Assembly: GCA_021234535.1 (NCBI GenBank)
Contig: CM037841.1
Span: 13,536,825 to 13,600,824, forward strand
Direction of reading: 5' to 3'
DNA: 64,000 nucleotides
From: Stichopus chloronotus
Taxonomy: Eukaryota > Echinodermata > Holothuroidea > Aspidochirotida > Stichopodidae
In this document: positions 32,291 through 45,162 of the stretch, piece by piece
How positions within the stretch are numbered: position 1 is the stretch's first letter
Layout of the letters: each line of letters opens with the position of its first letter
Translations under genes and position numbers: made by a program
The notes under the pieces: generated by a model
Seen by the model: the letters and a program-made list of their open reading frames with translations, nothing else
The model's database searches: none
Told to the model about the DNA's origin: nothing

Positions 32291-34030
32291 ATAAATAAAT
32301 AAACTCGAACGGGCGACATTATTCGCATCCAAAATAATTGCTCATGAACTATTAACGACGACAAATCTCAAAACATTTTGTATTAATGTAAAAGCCCTAA
32401 TAAACCCTATCCATAACCGACACAGTGACAAATTACAGATCAATTCATCAATGGTGAAACCTTTTGGTTTCCATTTTTGAGATTTAAATGAAACTATTTT
32501 ACTATATTTAAACGAATTGGAAGCTGACATCTTTAAATTTAAGACGGCCTCCCCTGGACATAATTCTATGTATCAAATTCCTGATATTTACTCCCGACTT
32601 CCCATATTCTTACTTTTTAATGTACTTCATAGATAGGTTATTTTCAAATCGCCCTTCAGGAATTCGGTCAAAATTGTATTAATTCAAATCAGTAAGTCTG
32701 AGTAAATATCGTACTAAACAACACAACTTCTAACAGTCTACCACCACCTCTAGTAAAAATCGAACGCACAATCCGCAATCGCACAACGACCGACTTGTAA
32801 CAAAACATCTACTTTTTTCTGCAAGGGTAGTAAATCCAACATAAACCAGACTTTTGGGCTCTCCGAAGTTTACAGTGGGCTTATAAAATATTCTCCTACA
32901 ACTGGTTTATTCCTACATGTCGAAAAAAAAAACCTTTTAATAAAGCGTTGCACACCGGTATCAGATGCAAAATGCCCAAATTCAACCTTCGATTTAACTA
33001 GACTCTTCCCTTTCTCCCCAACCCATGAAGTCCAAATTCACTGCAAATCCTATCCGGGCGGTACCCTTAACGCAGGCATTCCTTTACGTAACCTGAACAT
33101 TCGCCAGGCTACAAACTGCAAATTCAGTCAGTGGGCCGATAATAATGATATATAACGCACCAAAAAAAGAGAAAAAACTAAACCGAAATTTGCATTTTCT
33201 TACCTTGAAAGCTGGTGCTTCATGAAACTGACGTCTCGAAATTGATTTCTTTCAATGTACTCTCTTTTATATACAAGATACTGTTTCTTTATATACTATT
33301 TCTTTCTAAACGTTTTTTTTTAAAGGAAACACCGTGCATTTGTCTTCAAAATATCTATAATGCTTTTATAAGAGCCTCTCCCAGTGCAGCTTTCCTTGGT
33401 GTCACTTTCGGAAACAAACTTTAACTTTAAACGTCAATGCAATAAATCTGCCATTCCGTTGCTGAATGGGCACAACTGCAATATCTCCATTGCCTCTCTG
33501 ATACCTCCGATGTTCCGTCCGATATCCTCGTCAAGATTGCAAAAAAAAAAAAAAATCCGTCCCGTCCATTACTATACAAGAATTTCTTTCACCACTATAG
33601 CTGACGCCAGTGATTAAGTTCTGAATAGAATTCGTGCAAGTTGCAACCCATATCGTTTCGCTCGTAAAATCCCTGGTTACATTGGTAGGTCTCATACCCA
33701 CAATCCTGACAACGCAATATACACTTTTGTTCATTTCTGTAGAGACATTAACATTTGAAACTTTACAAGGATAACAACAACTCGGTTGTAGGTAGTTGAT
33801 CTGAACGCCAGCCACTAAAATACCAAGCCTCTACAATGCATTTTCAAAATATCTTTAATTATGCAGAAACTCCTCTACCCTTAATCCGCATTCCTTTCTC
33901 GTCTCACTTCCATTATCTTACAAGTGAATGGTTACAGCTTCTTTTAAGAATGCAGTGTGATTGTAGACAATCCTCATATGAAGGGCTAATCCATTGCTGT
34001 CAATGGATAGTTTTGCCTTAAAAAAAAGAA
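32291..34030. other. Possible degenerate transposon-coding DNA, unclassified
   Basis: Short stretches look protein-like on the + strand, for example GGTLNAGIPLRNLNIRQ (about 33058-33110) and RASCNPYRFARKIPGYIGR followed by NPDNAIYTFVHFC (about 33630-33740), in shifting frames with stops. I do not recognise the family and cannot exclude chance. A 15-base A run lies near 33540. Confidence 0.25.
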
Positions 34031-36574
34031 GGAAAAAAATGTCACACGTAGCTCATCCACACTCCCTTGCTGGACCTTTCGTGAGGGTGATCAGGGGTGA
34101 ACTTCATGATTATACATATGTATCTAACTATATGTCCCCTGTTTTTAAAGTCCATCTGCTGCGCATCTAGAAAAGAGCTCGCTTTATTCAAAATTTGCAG
34201 AGTGTAACTGGGAACAAAAGTTCGTTCAAATTGTGCTAAGATCTTTCACCGTTTTTGACATACCCTTTTTCAAAGTTTGATGAAAAAAAAATGATGATAA
34301 CGTGGGGTAGTTCTCAGCGTCACTTTTTCTATATAGTGAACATTTTCATATTTTACAAAGGTTTCGTAATTTCCAAGTGATATAAATATCATGTAAACAC
34401 GAAAACACATGCTACCATGACAAAACAAAAGACACTGAAAGAATATCCTTGAAATAAGTGATAACGTAAGACATATTATGCGAGTCCCTCACTTGACGTC
34501 ATATATTTGCATACTTAGCCAATGCTCGTTTACGATGCAGTTATAAGACAGGAATTCTGTGTCTGTAAAATGGTGCAATATTCTACAGATTTTATGACAT
34601 TTGTGGCTATTTTGTAAAGTTCTTAATGACTAATACAGACAGTATATCCCAGAATGTATTTTTCGTATCTCACAACATTTGTTTCTTTTTTAAGGAGAAC
34701 CGAGCACTTACAAACAACTAGTTCAGTCGGTTCAAATTGATCACCATCTCAGATTTAACACCAGCTTCATCCCAGGCTGTCCAATATCAGAATCAATGCC
34801 AGCAGAAACTCATTAATTAGCACGTCTCATAAGAATGGCTTGAGGAATTTCTCATTTCAAAAAGTCTTACGAGAATGCCATGAAAATTTATTGGCGAGAA
34901 TCTCGCGAGGATTTCTCATACGGGTATAATATTTTCACTAGACTCGTACAAACTATCTTACCACGGGGGCTAGATTTGTTTGGAGAAGCGGATAAAAATC
35001 TATAAACTGCACCAACGCCACCATCAGATGGCGCGTGGCATGCGTACATGGTTTTTGTTAAAATACAGTTCAGAACGCCGGAAGACGCATTGAGGTTAAA
35101 TTTAAGGCATCCTAATTTCGACATGTTTTGTGTTGCAATTTTAATTTTCGGTGATATGATTCTTTCAGTATATATTTTTCGTCATGTAACTTTTTATCAA
35201 TAAACAGATAGCCTTCTGCGATGACTATTAAAGTAGAATACTCTGAATGCATGGTTAAAAAATGGAAAGTTGCACGGTTTTTCGGCGAATGAGGAAAAAT
35301 TACTCAGATATTTCAGGTAACCAGGGTTAGATGCAATATGGTACAGTGTTTTGCATCGTTTGAAGTTGTGTGTTTTCCCCAGAAATCCTAGTTTACCTTA
35401 ATCCAACAATAATACTTTACTTCGTGCTGAACATTTTTTTTACCTTGGCTGCAATTTTTAATGTTACCATAACAAAGCGGAGTTTCTATTGTACCTATAA
35501 CTATTGTAAATGACTACGCATATCTGTGAAGTACAATTTTAAGAGAAGATAACGTGAAATGGATGACCGGTGGCCCACAGGGGAGAGGTCTATGGGGCGG
35601 GGTACCAGCATTCACTCTGAGGAATTCTCAACTATCAGGTAACCTTAGATGGAATCAGGTGAAATAGTTTGCATGTATGAAATCAGAAAATGTGCCAGAC
35701 TGATGTCTGAGAGACAATATGAGATACTCAATGACAAATTAACTAGAGAACCATCCATGCTGAACCTTTCAAAACTGATCGATGTCAGCTTTAAATGCCT
35801 GTGTTTCATACAACATACAATGGTGAAGCTGACTAGCGTGCACATTACACTTGGACATCCAACACACACATTAAACCGTGAAAGAAGTCAAAAGCAGTAT
35901 CAAGCGAAAGATATGCTGAAAACAACAGTAAAGAAACGTCCCATTAACCGGCCGAGTCCACCTTAAAACCTGCGAGAGACACAGTAGCCACGGTCAGGAC
36001 TGACTAACAGCATGCATTCATGTAGCGGCGAGACGATTATGCAGAGAGGGGTGGGTCCTCTCCTGCAGAGCGAAAATGGCTCACTATCAAAAGTTCCAAG
36101 GTCCAGGGTTTTTTTTAAGGGTCGATGCAATGTTTTGGTTTAGAATATGTAAATGGCAATGTAGGCCTACATATTGTTTCCATTTGACAATTATGTTTTC
36201 ATGTTAGAAACTTCATGAAAAATAAAAGATAAATAATATTTGTATCGTGAATAATGTTTTACGCAGATTGACTTGTTTAGTCTTGACTTTCTTGACTTTT
36301 TTCTAGTAAAGGGGCTCACCGTCTTATACAAACAAATGTCATGTGGCCGGTGCATCAATTGAGCCGTTCCCCCGAAGAGCCAGGAAGTTTTCAAAAAAGG
36401 CTCTCCCATTGACTTATAGACACTAACCAGAAAGCCAAAAGGCTTTGTGATTTCCTTGCTACATGGTTATATTATAAAAAACATGAATTATCCACATGAC
36501 AACTATAAGATCAGCTGCATTTATTCTTCTTGATACACCACAAGCCTTAAACCCAAAATGACCTTTATTTTGGT
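34031..36574. other. Intergenic DNA; nothing recognised
   Basis: An open frame of 105 codons at 35649-35966 has no recognisable domain and no splice context I trust. The word TCAGGTAACCTTAGATGGA near 35635 recurs as CCAGGTAACCTTAGATGGA near 44490. Confidence 0.35.
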
Positions 36575-37262
36575 GACCTGAAATGACCGTGACATTTGAC
36601 GTCCACCAAAAGCAATAGGGATCACCTACCCAGTACGGCCAACCCACACATCAAGTATGACATCAGTCAACATTACCCTTTTGGAGTTAATGTGTTAGCA
36701 AGGTTTGACCTCGGGTGACCTCAAACGACCTTTGACCTTCACCACAAACAAAGAAGTCTTCTACTTAGTATATACAATCTACACATCAAGTAAGATATCA
36801 GTCGAGGTTAGACTCCTGGAGATATTGTGTTTACACATTTTTACAGTTTGACCTCTGGTGACCTCAAATGACCTTTGACCTCGATCAAAAAGAATAGAGA
36901 TCATCTACCTACAATGACCAACCCACACACCAAGTATGACATCAGTCACAGTTACCCTTCTGGAGATAATGTGTTTAAAAGGTTTTCATATTTTGATCTT
37001 TGGTGACCTCAAATGAGCTTTGACCTCGACCAAAAACAATAGGAATCATTTACTTAATATGAACAACCCACATATTAAGTATGACATCATTCACAGTTAC
37101 CGTTCTTGAGATATCATGTTTACAAGGTTTTCACATTTTGCCCTCTGGTGACCTCAAATGACCTTTGAACTCCACCAAAAACAATAGGGATCTTCTACTT
37201 ACTATGATCAACCCACACAGCAAGTATGAGATCAGTCATGGTTAGCCTTCTTGAGATATAGT
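36575..37262. repeat. Tandem array, five units of about 144 bp, carrying DR1-like TGACCTTTGACCT motifs
   Basis: Units begin with GGTGACCT at about 36574, 36713, 36856, 37001 and 37146. Each contains GTGACCTCAAATGACCTTTG, ACCAAAAACAATAGGGATC, CAACCCACACATCAAGTATG, ACATCAGTCACAGTTACCCT and GGAGATA-TGTGTTTACAAGG with substitutions. Perfect or near-perfect TGACCTTTGACCT occurs at 36726, 36869, 37014 and 37160. No coding. Confidence 0.9.
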
Positions 37263-37400
37263 GTTCACAAGCAGCGTCACACACACACAGACACGCACAC
37301 TTACAACTTTGTTTTCCATTCATTCCGAGGACCTCATTGTGCTTTCTTTTGTTTTTTTCTTCCTCAACCCTAACCTTGACAGTTTCAGCTTCAAACCAAT
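37262..37400 (-). repeat. CA tract plus segment that is an inverted copy of 39650-39750
   Basis: After the array comes a CACACA tract, then GTTTTCCATTCATTCCGAGG, ACCTCATTGTGCTTTCTT, TTTTTTTCTTCCTCAACC. The reverse complement matches GAGGAAGAAAAAA, AGAAAGCACAATGAGGTCCT, CGGAAT and GGAAAACAAAG at 39672-39732, including the neighbouring GT tract. Confidence 0.8.
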
Positions 37401-39293
37401 AAAGTTTTGGTTCTTTACTTGGTCCCATATTCTGGCAAGAAATCAAAAGAATTACTTCCAAAACTAGAATGAACAATAAGCAACAACAAGATGCCACCGT
37501 TCTCTTAATAACTACTCATCAGCTGCATTTGAAGAGGCACATTGAGTTGGTCTGTAGAAGTCAATAAGTTTTCCCAAACCTGTCAAGTGTTCTTCACATA
37601 CTGATGACAAATGGTCAAACTAAGAGGATCATCGTGTGTCACACACACAATAAGATTAATGAGAGTATAATTAACTGTTCTCTCTGGTTTTTGAAAATTC
37701 GTGAGCAGACACTTTTCACATTGGTAGTTATAAGCACACAATCAATATAAATCAGAATAGAAAAATTTAAAGAAAAGACAGTTTTCATAACTATTGGGTG
37801 TGAAACTTAGAAGCGTTGTTACGTGTTTTACACTTCAAAGTCCAAAAGAACTTATCGCTATCAACCCAATGAGCATCTTAGAACTCAAATGCTGCGTGCT
37901 TTTTTTATGTCAACACCATTTTGCCTTGAGAAAGTGCTGTACTCCTTAACCAAATTTACACAAATGAATCTAATATGAATGTTTAGCCTAACCCTTAATT
38001 CGTGTTGCTTATTTTTAGTTAGGTCAAATTTCCATGTTTGTGATGATGATTTCATTGATGCTATTTCGTTGACTATTTTCTTCCTGCGTCCTTCAACCCC
38101 TTCAACAAATATTGTGCCATCGAATATCCATGAATATCCTCAACTTTTGAATTTCTTCTGTCGTTCGCGAAGAGCTCTTGGTATTTTGTTGTTGGGTCTT
38201 CATTGAAATAAATAGCGGAACCATTTTAGTTCAATGTACCCGAGTCATACTCATACAAATCTTGCACTGGGCCAGTTTGTGAATAATTGGTGGTTCATAA
38301 TTGCTGGACAGTGCAGAGATAGGTATAATGTGTTTTGGAAAATGGCATTAAGTAAAAATGTCAAGTTGTCGAATTTGTCCGGGAACCATGTGAGGTATCA
38401 AACAAGGCTATTGTAAATCAAGCTAAATGCTACTTATTGCAGATAGCTAATATAAGATTGATGTCATAATTGAGTAACCGCACTTAGGCCAACAGCAGAG
38501 TTCCAGTTGATGTTATTTATTTATTTTTTTGTGACAAACAATCAGTGAGTATCACAATGCCCTCGCTAGTATAGTTAAGTATGCAAGCGAAGATTGCTGC
38601 TGCCTCAAAGCAAGTTTCAGCAGTCTTTTGTTGTAAGTCAGTTTCAGTACCGTTCCTTCCAGGTGAACCATGGTATGTCGATTCATATTCACCCTGACAT
38701 TATTTAGCTATTTGCTACGTTTACTCCATGTAGGCCCAGTTATCGAGTGCTTCGTCCATTTTCGTAAGGCGCGAAAAAGAGTTTGTATTAAGAAAACTTA
38801 ACCGGCAAACATGAAGATGGAACAAACACTAGGTAGGTGAACTTGAGGACGGATACTTCTCACCTATACTCAAAAGTGCCTTCTCGGCTTTTCATCAGAG
38901 TAAGTTCTCAACGAAAGATATATCTAATCCCATTTGTCAAACAAAGTTCAAATGGCATCCCCGTACAGCGGTTCCAGTAGTCATCGTTGCATTTTTATTT
39001 TGAATTGCTTTTCACCGACGTTTGTAGTTCGTTTGAACTAAAGATCCTTCTGCTGCTTGTGTTTGAGGAACATGGAACAAGGCCCAGTTTTTACCATTCA
39101 GATTTCTGACAGTCAGTGCTTGGGTCTAAAAATTAAAAACAAAATGGAAATTTGCCATTTGCGACACGACTGAACACGCAACAGTTTGGAAGGGTGGAGG
39201 GGGAAAAGGGGGTATTGCCCCCCCCCCCACGTTTCAAAGAGGTTTTGTTTGATAATCATGCAAGAAACTGCGTCAGGTCAGGTTTTTTTTTCT
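37401..39293. other. Intergenic DNA; nothing recognised
   Basis: No exon or repeat family recognised. A CCCCCCCCCCC tract lies at 39218-39228. Confidence 0.4.
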
Positions 39294-39746
39294 TCTCATC
39301 GCCCTATATAGGGCTAGATGAGATATTGTGGTCACTTGGCTAGTGGAGCTATATATTGTACTGTGCACCCATAGGAGAATGGTTGCCATGGAAACGCTTG
39401 GAGTGGATGAGTAGCGGCACCCCAGAGGTACCACATGGTAAAGTGACCATGGATATAGGAGGGTCCTGTTGGGTGGTATAAATGAAAACGTGTGCGTGTA
39501 TGCGTGTGCGTGCTCGTGTGTGTGCGTGTGTGCGTGTGTGTGTGTGGGTGCCTTTGTTTTCGGGTGGGATCGAGGGCCAAAACAATCAATTGTAGGTCCT
39601 CTGTAGAAAATTCAATAGATTTCTCCGGTCCTTTCAGGATTAACAATAGACATTCTATTGTTAAGGTTAAGGTTGAGGAAGAAAAAAAAAGAAGAAAGCA
39701 CAATGAGGTCCTCGGAATTGGAAAACAAAGCTGTGTGTGTGTGTGT

Positions 39747-41650
39747 CCGGACCTGTCCAAATTGTGGTTTTTCCAGAATACATTGAAAAGTATATGAGCG
39801 ATTAAGCTTAAACTTGGTACGGTTATGCATGATGCCAGTATATCCAAGATGATTTAGTTGTATCGTAAAACGATTCAAATTTGCTGATTTTTGAGGGGAA
39901 AAAGTCAATTTTGCCCCAAATTTGGTATCTCCAGCATATCTTGACAACTTTATTACCAATTAAATTACAGCTTTGTAAGCCAAGTTACCTGAGACCAAAT
40001 TGTTCAACAATTCATTACTGTTATGATAAATCCACTAAAATTTACTGATTTTTTAGGGGAAAAAAAATTTTGTCCCAAATTTCGTATATTCCAGCATATC
40101 TTGGAAAGTAGTTGAGCATTTACTGCAAAATTTTACAAGGACTTATCTGAGAATCAAGGTATATCACTTTTCAAGTAAAGAGTGTGAAATTTCTGATGTT
40201 TTAGAAAAAAATTGTATGATTTTGTGGTAAAAAATAAATAGAGTTGGCATCCGGGTCAATAGACAGCACCTTATAAATTTAGCCAAAACAACTTTAGCAG
40301 AACTGGCCCCTGTGGGTAATGTCTTTGAACATCCCTGCCAATTATGAGAACGTTGTTGTTATGTCAAACAATAATTTTAGCAGAACCTGGTCCTGCACAG
40401 CTAAATAGGAGACTAATGTGCAAATAACCCATAGAGTGATGCTCTTTTACCCTGCCCCTAACTGTAATCACTAAGCATATATCCTGTTTATCGAATAACC
40501 CAATGTTATGATTGTGTTATGCACTGTAGCGTAATATGCACAGATACCTTTAAGGCGTTATTGTTATCATTCCTTTTGCCGCAGGCAAAAGGAATCTACG
40601 CAGTCCTGATGTCGTGTGTACGCGTGTATGTGTGTGCGTGTGCGTGAGGGTGGGCGTGTGTGTGCGTGTGTGTGTGGGTCCGGACCTGTCCAAATTATAG
40701 TTTTTTATGATAGTTTGAAAAGTGTATGAGTGATTAAGTTGGTAAGGTTGTGTATGATGCCAATATGTCCAAAATGTATTATTTGTATGGTAAATCGAGT
40801 CAAATTTGATGATTTATTTGAAAAAAAAAAAGCCATTTTTGCCCCAAAATCGCTGTTTCCAGAATATCTTGACTAGAAGTATTTGCGCATTTAATGCAAA
40901 ATTTTGCAAAAACTTACCTGAGTATGAAATATTCAAGGTATATCACTTTTGTATTAAAGAGAGTAAAATTTACTGATTTTTTTTTTAAGAAAAAAAGCCA
41001 ATTTTGCCCCAAAATTTGTATTTCCAGCATATCTTGAGAACTATCAAACCAATTAACTTAAAGTTTTGTAAGTACTTACCTGAAAACACGTTGTTCAACA
41101 TAATACTAATGTAATGGTAAATCCAGTGAAATCTCAGTGCTGATATTTGAGAAAGCTAATTTTGCCTCAAGATTTGTATTTCCAGCATATCTTGAGAGCT
41201 AATGGAGCATTACACGCAAAATTTTGCAAGGCTGCTCCTATGAACACAGTGACGAAGATACACGGTAGTATATCACTCTTATAGTAGACTGGGGAAATTG
41301 CATGATTGTTTGGTAAAAAATAAATACAGCCGACTTCGCGGGTCAATAGACACCACCTTTTAACTTTATCCAAAACAACTTTAGCAGAACTGGTCCCTGT
41401 GGATAATGTCTTCCAACATTCCTGCCAATTATGAGAACGTTATTTTTAAGTCAAACAATTGAGCAGAGCCAGGTCCTGCACATTTCAATAGGAGACTAAT
41501 GTGAATATAACCCATATAGGTATGCTCTTTTATCCCACCCCAGCTGTAACCATTAAGCCTAACCTATATTATGGAATAACCCAATTTTTATAATTGCGTT
41601 ATATAGCGTAATATGCACAGATACTTTTGAAACTTTATTGTTACTTTAGC
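39747..41650. repeat. Tandem duplication of a roughly 0.9-kb block inside the element
   Basis: 39747-40568 and 40680-41650 have the same layout: GTCCGGACCTGTCCAAATT, the A/B repeats, then a 340-bp tail with GGGTCAATAGACA(G/C)CACCTT, CAAAACAACTTTAGCAGAAC, CCTGCCAATTATGAGAACGT, GGTCCTGCACA, AATAGGAGACTAATGTG and GCGTAATATGCACAGATAC. The second copy is preceded by its own hairpin (40569-40595) and GT tract. Confidence 0.85.
40569..40595. repeat. Perfect 12-bp-arm hairpin
   Basis: Arms ATTCCTTTTGCC and GGCAAAAGGAAT around a GCA loop. It stands at the position of the head hairpin of this element family but has an entirely different sequence, followed by TCTACGCAGTCCTGATGTCG and the GT tract. Confidence 0.95.
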
Positions 41651-41913
41651 CTAAGTAGTGGTACCAGGCTATAGGCTTTAGCTTGCTACCTAACAGCAGA
41701 TATCAATATTACCATTTTATGTTCGCCGGTTCTGCTTACCACCATTTTATGTTCGAAAAAAATTTCCTCGAAATATTTAGAATCAGTGCCAGGAACTCTG
41801 TGACATGTGGTTGCAATAAACTATTACAAATCCTCATTTGCAGGCTCTGTATTGAAATCAATGCATATTGGCGATGAGATATGCAACTCCGTGGATTGCT
41901 CCCTTGTTTTCTC

Positions 41914-43740
41914 TTTTTTCCTCTTTTCTTACATTTTGTAAACTTTGTGTCATTTTTTTAAGTCCTGTTATCGGAGGGCTCGTTCCACCAGCTTCAATGA
42001 GCTTTTGTGAGTCTGACCTTGAGTCTTTTTAAAATTTTGTTCTTATTTGTATCATTTTTTTATTGTGCAAATTTTCAGAAAAAAAAAAGACTCAAGCAAA
42101 TGTCGAAATCAAATCTCTGCCCATTAGCCTAGCAGAGCTTTCTTTCTGTCTATTACGAAAGTATTCACTTACGCTCTGTTTGTAAGGCCAGCATAGCTCA
42201 TCCTATGTCTCTTGGGCTAGTATAGCCCACTCTCTGCTGGTAAGCTAGCATTTATTTTAACATTTAGTTGGTTTGATCATAACATAAAAAGAAAAAGACT
42301 TGTGAAAGTGGTTACATCTCTAGTGGTGAAAATAGTTATAAGCAATAGCTCTTGATGGTGTAAGTCGTTTGATAATCAACAGTGCGTATGATGGAAATGG
42401 CCAATGTCTCGAAATGCAACTAAGCTAGCCACGTAGTAAGAGGTGTTAAATAATACTTAACAATAAAATAAAATTTAATTTGTCTCTCACAGCTAACACT
42501 TATACCAATGAAGACTATGAAGACATATTTTATATTTGAATAGTGACACTCAGATGTTTATGTAACATTCCAGATACATTATCAAAGTGTAAAAATGCAC
42601 CTCAGACCCATGAACTTGCATAGAATGTTTTAAGAATGTTTATTTCATGTTTGAAAGTATACGTATATACGTGTATAAGAAAATATATATAAGAAAATAT
42701 TATACAAAATCGTTTGTAAATCATTGTCTATTTGTATCAACTTCCAAAATTATAGACAGCCAGCATTTGTCAAACTTCTACACTTGCAAATCTCAAAACA
42801 AACTCAGACCTTTTTTGTTTATTTGCTTATTGCGTTATTGTTCTCTTCTTATTGGCTTGAGGTTTATTCATGAAAACAACTTTTAGACGCATTTTCATTT
42901 TTTCTTACTTCTTATGTATTTTCTTTGTGCCTTTTTCATCAGCTTGACTTTTCGTATAGATCCTACTAAAATATGTAGGCTCTGTTTTGTAATTTTCATG
43001 TTTGACAGAAAATTACTTCTCTTTACAAATAAAATTGAGTTGTGTATCTCTGTGATTTTTCCACAACTTCTCCACACCTTTACTTATGTAACTTACATAG
43101 ATTTCATTTGTTTTACATGAATTTCTTCAGGCGATTTTCACGAATTTCTTCTCCTCAACAGGTCTTAAATAGAAATCCGTCAATTAAGGTTACGTTGATG
43201 TAACGTGATATTTTATAAATAACTTTACTGTACTTTAATCTACTATCTTCTTAATTTTATATTAGATAACTGTGCACCGTATATCAACTTACTAAAAGCA
43301 TTTTCACTTCTTTTTTTAAGTTTCAGTTAAAAAAAGAGAGCTTCAAACTTCAAGTATTCTCTATAGAGAAAGGCTATTTCACAGTTTGTTTTAATGTTCT
43401 TTATTCGTTTAAGAAGTTGCAGGTAATTTTTCTTGCTACCAAAGAGTTACCCATTTTTGTTTAATGACCAATGTACATGTTCATTAACCCCAAAAGAACA
43501 CTGATCGATGAGTTACATTCAGCAACATCCAGCGTCTTCAAAGCTCTTGTATTAAAGTTTCAGATACTCTGCCTTCATCCCCGAGCTCCATGGCCCAGTG
43601 CTACATTCAAAGTCTAAAAAAAAAAACATAATATCAAATGTTGACTGCATGTAACAACTATCTCTCTGTGTACTGTGCTTAGCGCTACCATTAGTTGGCG
43701 CTTAGCGCTCATCGCCCAGAGAGATATTTTGTGTTAAAAC
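41914..43740. other. Intergenic DNA; only short internal repeats
   Basis: Words such as TAGC(C/A)(T/C)AGCA and AGCATAGC(T/C)CA(T/C)C recur irregularly at 42125-42250. No gene recognised. Confidence 0.4.
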
Positions 43741-43744
43741 TTGA

Positions 43745-43862
43745 TGAGCGGATGGATGGATGGATGGGTGGATGGATGGATGGATGGGTGGATGGGTGGA
43801 TGGATGGATTGGTGGATGGATGGATGCATTGATTGATTGTTTGGTTGATTGATTGGTTGATA
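43745..43862. repeat. GATG/GGTG microsatellite
   Basis: Imperfect (GATG)n with interspersed GGTG units, grading into GATT-rich units (TTGATTGATTG). The - strand open frame over it encodes a His-Pro-Ser-Ile polymer and is not a gene. Confidence 0.95.
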
Positions 43863-45162
43863 CATATATGTTTGCAAACGTCAAAATTGAATAGATCATT
43901 ACATATTTTGAATCATGTATAAGTACTGAATGCTTATGTCAAATGATTTTCGCAAGTTCCTAGGGAGCTTGAAACGTCCAAAAGAAAATGAATAAAAGTA
44001 TACAAATAAATATTAAACTTCAAGTAAATTACTAAAGCAAACTGAACTACATAAATTTAGAGCGAAAATTGGAATAAAGTGAGGAGTAGAATGAGGGAGG
44101 AGGAAAGAGAAGCGTGGTAGATCAGAAAGAAACAAAAAATGAAGGAAGATAAAGAATGCCAGAGGTCGACATCTTAATGCAATCTTGTGGATGCATCTTT
44201 TGAAGTCATATAGTTTCAGAGAAATCATAGTTTCCATGTAACTTAATGTAACAATAATTCGTTTACTCTGTGGCTTTACTGTTTTTAACTTTTGTTACAA
44301 TTATCGATCATTGCAAAATAAAGCTAAGTTTTTCATTGTATCGATAACTGTGATGTACACAAAAGCCACCATGTTAGGACAAACATACTGTCATGTATGC
44401 AGTAACATTTTGATGTAGGGGAAATAACATGAGCGATCGCTAGCAAGGGAGTCGAAGGAGGGCTCTAATTTAGGGAGAAATTTTAAACTACCAGGTAACC
44501 TTAGATGGATTGCTGTGCAATATCGTACACCTTTTAAAATCACAAAATGTAGTAGGACTATACTATCAGAAACTCTTTGCTAGCTTTTCAGATACCCTAC
44601 CATTGTCGTCTGAAAGGAATCCTCCCCTTTTTTCTAAGAGTAGGGGGTGACACACACCCTCCCTGTGCTACAGGCACCTACATGATCCATCGGCTCTAAG
44701 TAAGTGTGTAAAGCATATCTCTGTAAGTTGTAAGGGCATCACGTAACAGCGAGATACCTGATACACGGACCATTCATGGCTTCCTTGATTGGTTAGAAGT
44801 TTTGGTGGGGTTGAGATCATCCGCGTCCTACTTTTTGCATTTACGAAAAGATGTTGTGTCGAACATGATATCCATCTATGTTCCTACCAGCTTTTAGCAA
44901 AAAGTCACTCTCTATCCATGAATTGTGAGTAGTATTTATTCATTCTGTATTTTATCTGTAATATTTAAAAATGCTGGCCTACATTTTTAAATATAGGTAA
45001 CAATCAACACGTGATTCCTGTTTTTTTTTTTTGTTTTTTTTTTAGGTTCATTGTAGAGAAGTTTACACTTCAAAGTAAATCAATGAGCCAATGTTTCTCA
45101 AATTTATAATAGTGGGGGAATGGAACCAATGGACATATAGCAAGCCAGCCAAAGCCCTTAAT
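43863..45162. other. Intergenic DNA; nothing recognised
   Basis: No exon recognised. A T-rich stretch lies near 45020-45045. Confidence 0.4.

Larger units (their letters stand above)
39294..41913. mobile_element. Hairpin-headed interspersed element, expanded copy with internal duplication
   Basis: Head: imperfect palindrome at 39295-39322 (arms CTCATC-GCCCTA / TAGGGC-TA-GATGAG), then a unique block (GAGATATTGTGGTCACTTG ... GGAGGGTCCTGTTGGGTGGT) that matches 58467-58650. A GT tract follows (39488-39546), then a 188-bp segment, a second GT tract (39735-39747) and the body. The body is made of 140-175-bp repeats recognised by GATTTTTTAGAAAAAA, TTTTGCCCCAAA and TCCAGCATATCTTGA. It ends with GCAGGCTCTGTATTGAAATC, TTGGCGATGAGATATGCAAC and TCCGTGGATTGCTCCCTTGT at about 41911. 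The left TCTCATCGCC and right GGCGATGAGA are inverted. Chance frames along it (for example 39332-39847 on the - strand) reflect repeats. No transposase is visible. Confidence 0.75.

Noticed and set aside
35649..35966. 105-codon + strand frame, protein-like at first sight
   Set aside because: No recognised domain, no splice sites or promoter evidence, and nearby words belong to a dispersed repeat (also near 44490).
39332..39959. Several - and + strand frames of 78-171 codons rich in His-Thr or Val-Cys
   Set aside because: They are driven by GT/CA tracts and the head of the hairpin-family repeat; the same frames are broken in the 58.5-kb copy.
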